Assembly (NCBI GenBank): GCA_016873905.1
Contig: VGVU01000071.1
Location: 1-6,555 of the forward strand
DNA length: 6,555 nt
Reading direction: 5' to 3'
Source: Betaproteobacteria bacterium
GTDB lineage: Bacteria > Pseudomonadota > Gammaproteobacteria > Burkholderiales > Thiobacillaceae
Part shown: positions 4,929 to 6,555 of the stretch, in pieces
Layout: each line of letters opens with the position of its first letter
How positions within the stretch are numbered: position 1 is the first letter of the stretch
The notes under the pieces: generated by a model
Seen by the model: the letters and a program-made list of their open reading frames with translations, nothing else
What the model was told of the DNA's origin: nothing
Databases searched by the model: none
Position numbers and translations under genes: made by a program

Positions 4929-6014
4929 ATGAAATTCATTGACGAAGCCTCCATCGAAGTCTATGCCGGTAACGGCGGCAATGGCGCGGCCTCTTTCCGC
5001 CGTGAAAAGTACATCCCCATGGGGGGGCCTGACGGCGGCGATGGCGGCAAGGGCGGCGATGTGTGGTTGGTGGCCGATCGCAACCTCAACACCCTGATCG
5101 AATTTCGCTACACCAAGACCTATCGCGCCCAGAATGGCGAACGCGGTGGTTCGGCCGATTGTTATGGCAAGGGCGGTAATGACTGCACCGTTCGGGTTCC
5201 GGTCGGGACTCTGGTGATCGAAGAAAGCATCGACGAGGACGGTTTCCGCACCACGGGCGAGACCATCGTCGATCTGAACCAGGACGGCATGCGTTTTTGC
5301 ATCGCCCGGGGCGGCAAGGGCGGTCTTGGCAACCTGCATTTCAAGACCAGCACCAACCGCGCCCCGCGCAAATGCACCCCGGGCATCGAGGGTGAAAGCC
5401 GCCGTCTGCGCCTGGAGCTGAAGGTGCTTGCCGATGTCGGCCTCTTGGGTATGCCCAATGCGGGTAAATCGACCTTTATTCGTGCGGTTTCGGCGGCGCG
5501 CCCCAAGGTGGCGGATTATCCGTTTACCACGCTCTATCCCAACCTGGGCGTGGTGCGCGTCGATCACGACCGCAGCTTCGTCATCGCCGACATCCCCGGG
5601 CTGATTGAGGGCGCGGCCGAGGGCGCCGGGCTTGGCCACCAATTCCTGCGGCATCTGGCGCGCACCCGCGTGCTGCTGCATCTGGTCGATCTGGCCCCGT
5701 TTGATCCCGAGGTTGACCCGGTGCGTGAGGCGCGGGCCATTGTCGAAGAATTGCGCAAATACGACGAGGACCTTCACGCCAAGCCGCGCTGGCTGGTTCT
5801 CAACAAGCTCGACCTGATTCCCGACGATGAGCGTGCGGAGCGGGTGGCCCATTTCATCCGTGATTATGGCTGGGAAGGCCCCGTGTTCAGCATCGCCGCC
5901 ATCAGCGGTGAAAACTGCCAGAAACTGACCTACGCGCTGATGGACTTCCTGGAGACGCAGCGCGCCGAGGCGCTGGCCGAGACCGATCCCACGGAACCGG
6001 AGGCCGCCGCATGA
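4929..6014 (+). CDS. obgE: Obg/CgtA family GTPase (ribosome assembly, stringent response)
   Basis: Essential GTPase that acts on late 50S subunit assembly and senses GDP/GTP/ppGpp. The 361-residue product has the Gly-rich Obg domain (1-about 158; NGGNGAASFRREK, GGPDGGDGGKGGD, VPVGT, ARGGKGGLGN), then the G domain. G1 is GMPNAGKST (174-182), switch I YPFTT (197-201), G3 DIPG (221-224), G4 NKLD (292-295), and a G5-like SIAAISG (321-327). The tail ends in an acidic TDPTEPEAAA, shorter than in E. coli (about 390 residues in total). The span LVIEESIDEDGFRTTGETI (95-113) looks about eight residues longer than in most Obg proteins I recall. The frame is open upstream, but MKFIDEA at 4929 is the standard Obg N-terminus. 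No Shine-Dalgarno precedes it. The usual rplU-rpmA genes are absent upstream and tRNA-Lys genes lie there instead. The stop overlaps proB. Confidence 0.96.
   Translation: MKFIDEASIEVYAGNGGNGAASFRREKYIPMGGPDGGDGGKGGDVWLVADRNLNTLIEFRYTKTYRAQNGERGGSADCYGKGGNDCTVRVPVGTLVIEESIDEDGFRTTGETIVDLNQDGMRFCIARGGKGGLGNLHFKTSTNRAPRKCTPGIEGESRRLRLELKVLADVGLLGMPNAGKSTFIRAVSAARPKVADYPFTTLYPNLGVVRVDHDRSFVIADIPGLIEGAAEGAGLGHQFLRHLARTRVLLHLVDLAPFDPEVDPVREARAIVEELRKYDEDLHAKPRWLVLNKLDLIPDDERAERVAHFIRDYGWEGPVFSIAAISGENCQKLTYALMDFLETQRAEALAETDPTEPEAAA
5015..5027 (+). repeat. CCCCATGGGG palindrome running into a seven-G tract inside obgE
   Basis: CCCCATGGGG (5015-5024) is a perfect 10-bp palindrome, and the G-run continues to 5027. 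It encodes PMGG of the Obg Gly-rich domain. The G7 run is a possible slippage or sequencing-error site, but the frame here is intact. Confidence 0.6.
5999..6003 (+). promoter_or_regulatory. Shine-Dalgarno GGAGG for proB
   Basis: GGAGG lies inside the end of obgE, 7 nt before ATG 6011. This good site supports the ATGA-overlap start and contrasts with obgE, which has none. Confidence 0.7.
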
Positions 6015-6555
6015 GCTCCGTCATCGCCAACGCCCAGCGCCTGATCGTCAAGGTCGGCAGCAGCCTGGTCACCAACGACGGGCGCGGCCTCGACCACGCG
6101 CGCCTGGCGCGCTGGGCCGAGCAGATCGCTGCGCTCAACAAACTCGGCAAAGAGGTGGTGCTGGTATCGTCCGGTGCCATTGCTGAGGGCCTGTTGCGCC
6201 TCGGTTGGGCCAAGCGGCCGAGCGCGATCAATGCCCTTCAGGCCGCCGCCGCCGTCGGTCAAATGGGGCTGATCGAGGCCTACGAACGCTGCTTCCGCGG
6301 CCACGGCCTGCGCTCGGCGCAGGTCTTGCTGACCCATGCGGATCTGGCCGACCGCGAGCGTTATCTCAATGCCCGCTCGACCTTGCGCACCTTGCTGGAA
6401 CTCAAGGTCATCCCCATCATCAACGAAAACGACACCGTCACGACCGACGAGATCAAGTTTGGCGACAACGACACGCTGGGCGCGTTGGTGGCCAATCTGG
6501 TCGAGGCCGATGCGCTGATCATCCTCACCGACCAGCCCGGGCTTTACACCGCGGA
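6011..6555 (+). CDS. proB: Glutamate 5-kinase ProB (3' end outside window)
   Basis: Cytosolic amino-acid kinase that phosphorylates glutamate to gamma-glutamyl phosphate, the first and usually proline-inhibited step of proline synthesis. The window holds 181 codons of the N-terminal kinase domain. The family patterns are clear: LIVKVGSSLVTN (11-22), VLVSSGAIAEG, AAVGQMGLIEAYE, LTHADLADRERYLNARSTLRTLL, IPIINENDTVTTDEIKFGDND and LTDQPGLYTA at the edge. Family members of full length are about 260 residues (kinase only) or 370 (with a PUA domain); the missing part prevents a choice. The ATG overlaps the obgE stop (ATGA) and has GGAGG 7 nt upstream, so the two genes are co-transcribed and probably translationally coupled. 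The obgE-proB order is common in beta- and gammaproteobacteria. Confidence 0.96.
   Translation, partial: MSSVIANAQRLIVKVGSSLVTNDGRGLDHARLARWAEQIAALNKLGKEVVLVSSGAIAEGLLRLGWAKRPSAINALQAAAAVGQMGLIEAYERCFRGHGLRSAQVLLTHADLADRERYLNARSTLRTLLELKVIPIINENDTVTTDEIKFGDNDTLGALVANLVEADALIILTDQPGLYTA

Noticed and set aside
4633..4932. Open frame of 99 codons across both tRNA genes (SVAQPVEQRTFNP..., LVELRTLNPSVVG...)
   Set aside because: This is a translation of the two tRNA-Lys genes, a well-known kind of false protein call. The cloverleaves explain the sequence fully.
4917..5852. Antisense open frame of 311 codons opposite obgE
   Set aside because: It mirrors a GC-rich gene with strong third-position bias, has no recognisable domain, and the sense strand encodes an unmistakable Obg protein.

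Overview
The window reads as an ordinary chromosomal stretch of a fairly GC-rich proteobacterium, most likely a gammaproteobacterium. The order pal-cpoB-queE-queC followed by lysine tRNA genes is, as I recall, typical of that class (Pseudomonas shows it). A two-gene sulfur-type transport/thiol-redox unit between queC and the tRNAs hints at a sulfur-metabolising (chemolithotrophic or phototrophic) lineage, but that is inference. All genes lie on the + strand. No transposon, integrase, phage gene or CRISPR array is visible. No gene-free stretch exceeds about 105 bases.

Region 1 (1-2871) is a tightly packed operon segment. It holds pal (5' end outside the window), cpoB, queE and queC, with gaps of 9 and 5 nt and then an ATGA overlap. 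Pal and CpoB serve the Tol-Pal outer-membrane constriction system and its link to peptidoglycan synthesis. QueE and QueC make the 7-deazaguanine precursor preQ0 for queuosine in tRNA.

Region 2 (2872-4616) begins with a 105-nt intergenic stretch holding a possible promoter (TACAAT -10) and a small GC dyad. It continues with a YeeE/YedE (TsuA-like) membrane transporter and, 11 nt later, a secreted TlpA-type thioredoxin-fold protein. The latter is best started at a TTG codon and has a CPLC active site. The pair looks like one transcription unit, perhaps moving thiosulfate or another sulfur compound into the cell with a periplasmic thiol oxidoreductase as partner.

Region 3 (4617-4928) is a short stable-RNA unit. 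A near-consensus promoter (TTGACG, 17 nt, AATAAT) with a GC-rich discriminator sits just before tRNA-Lys(UUU). A TTTTT spacer, tRNA-Lys(CUU) and a long imperfect hairpin follow. The hairpin ends 15 nt before the next start codon.

Region 4 (4929-6555) holds obgE, a ribosome-assembly and stress GTPase, and the first 181 codons of proB (glutamate 5-kinase), again with an ATGA overlap. obgE has no visible Shine-Dalgarno sequence and is not preceded by its usual partners rplU-rpmA. It may depend on tRNA-operon read-through or on a leaderless promoter inside the hairpin flank.

I see no clearly new defence or mobile system. The best leads are the transporter/thioredoxin pair, the tRNA-obgE junction, the G1-U72 end pair of tRNA-Lys(UUU) and the long repeat-bearing linker of Pal.
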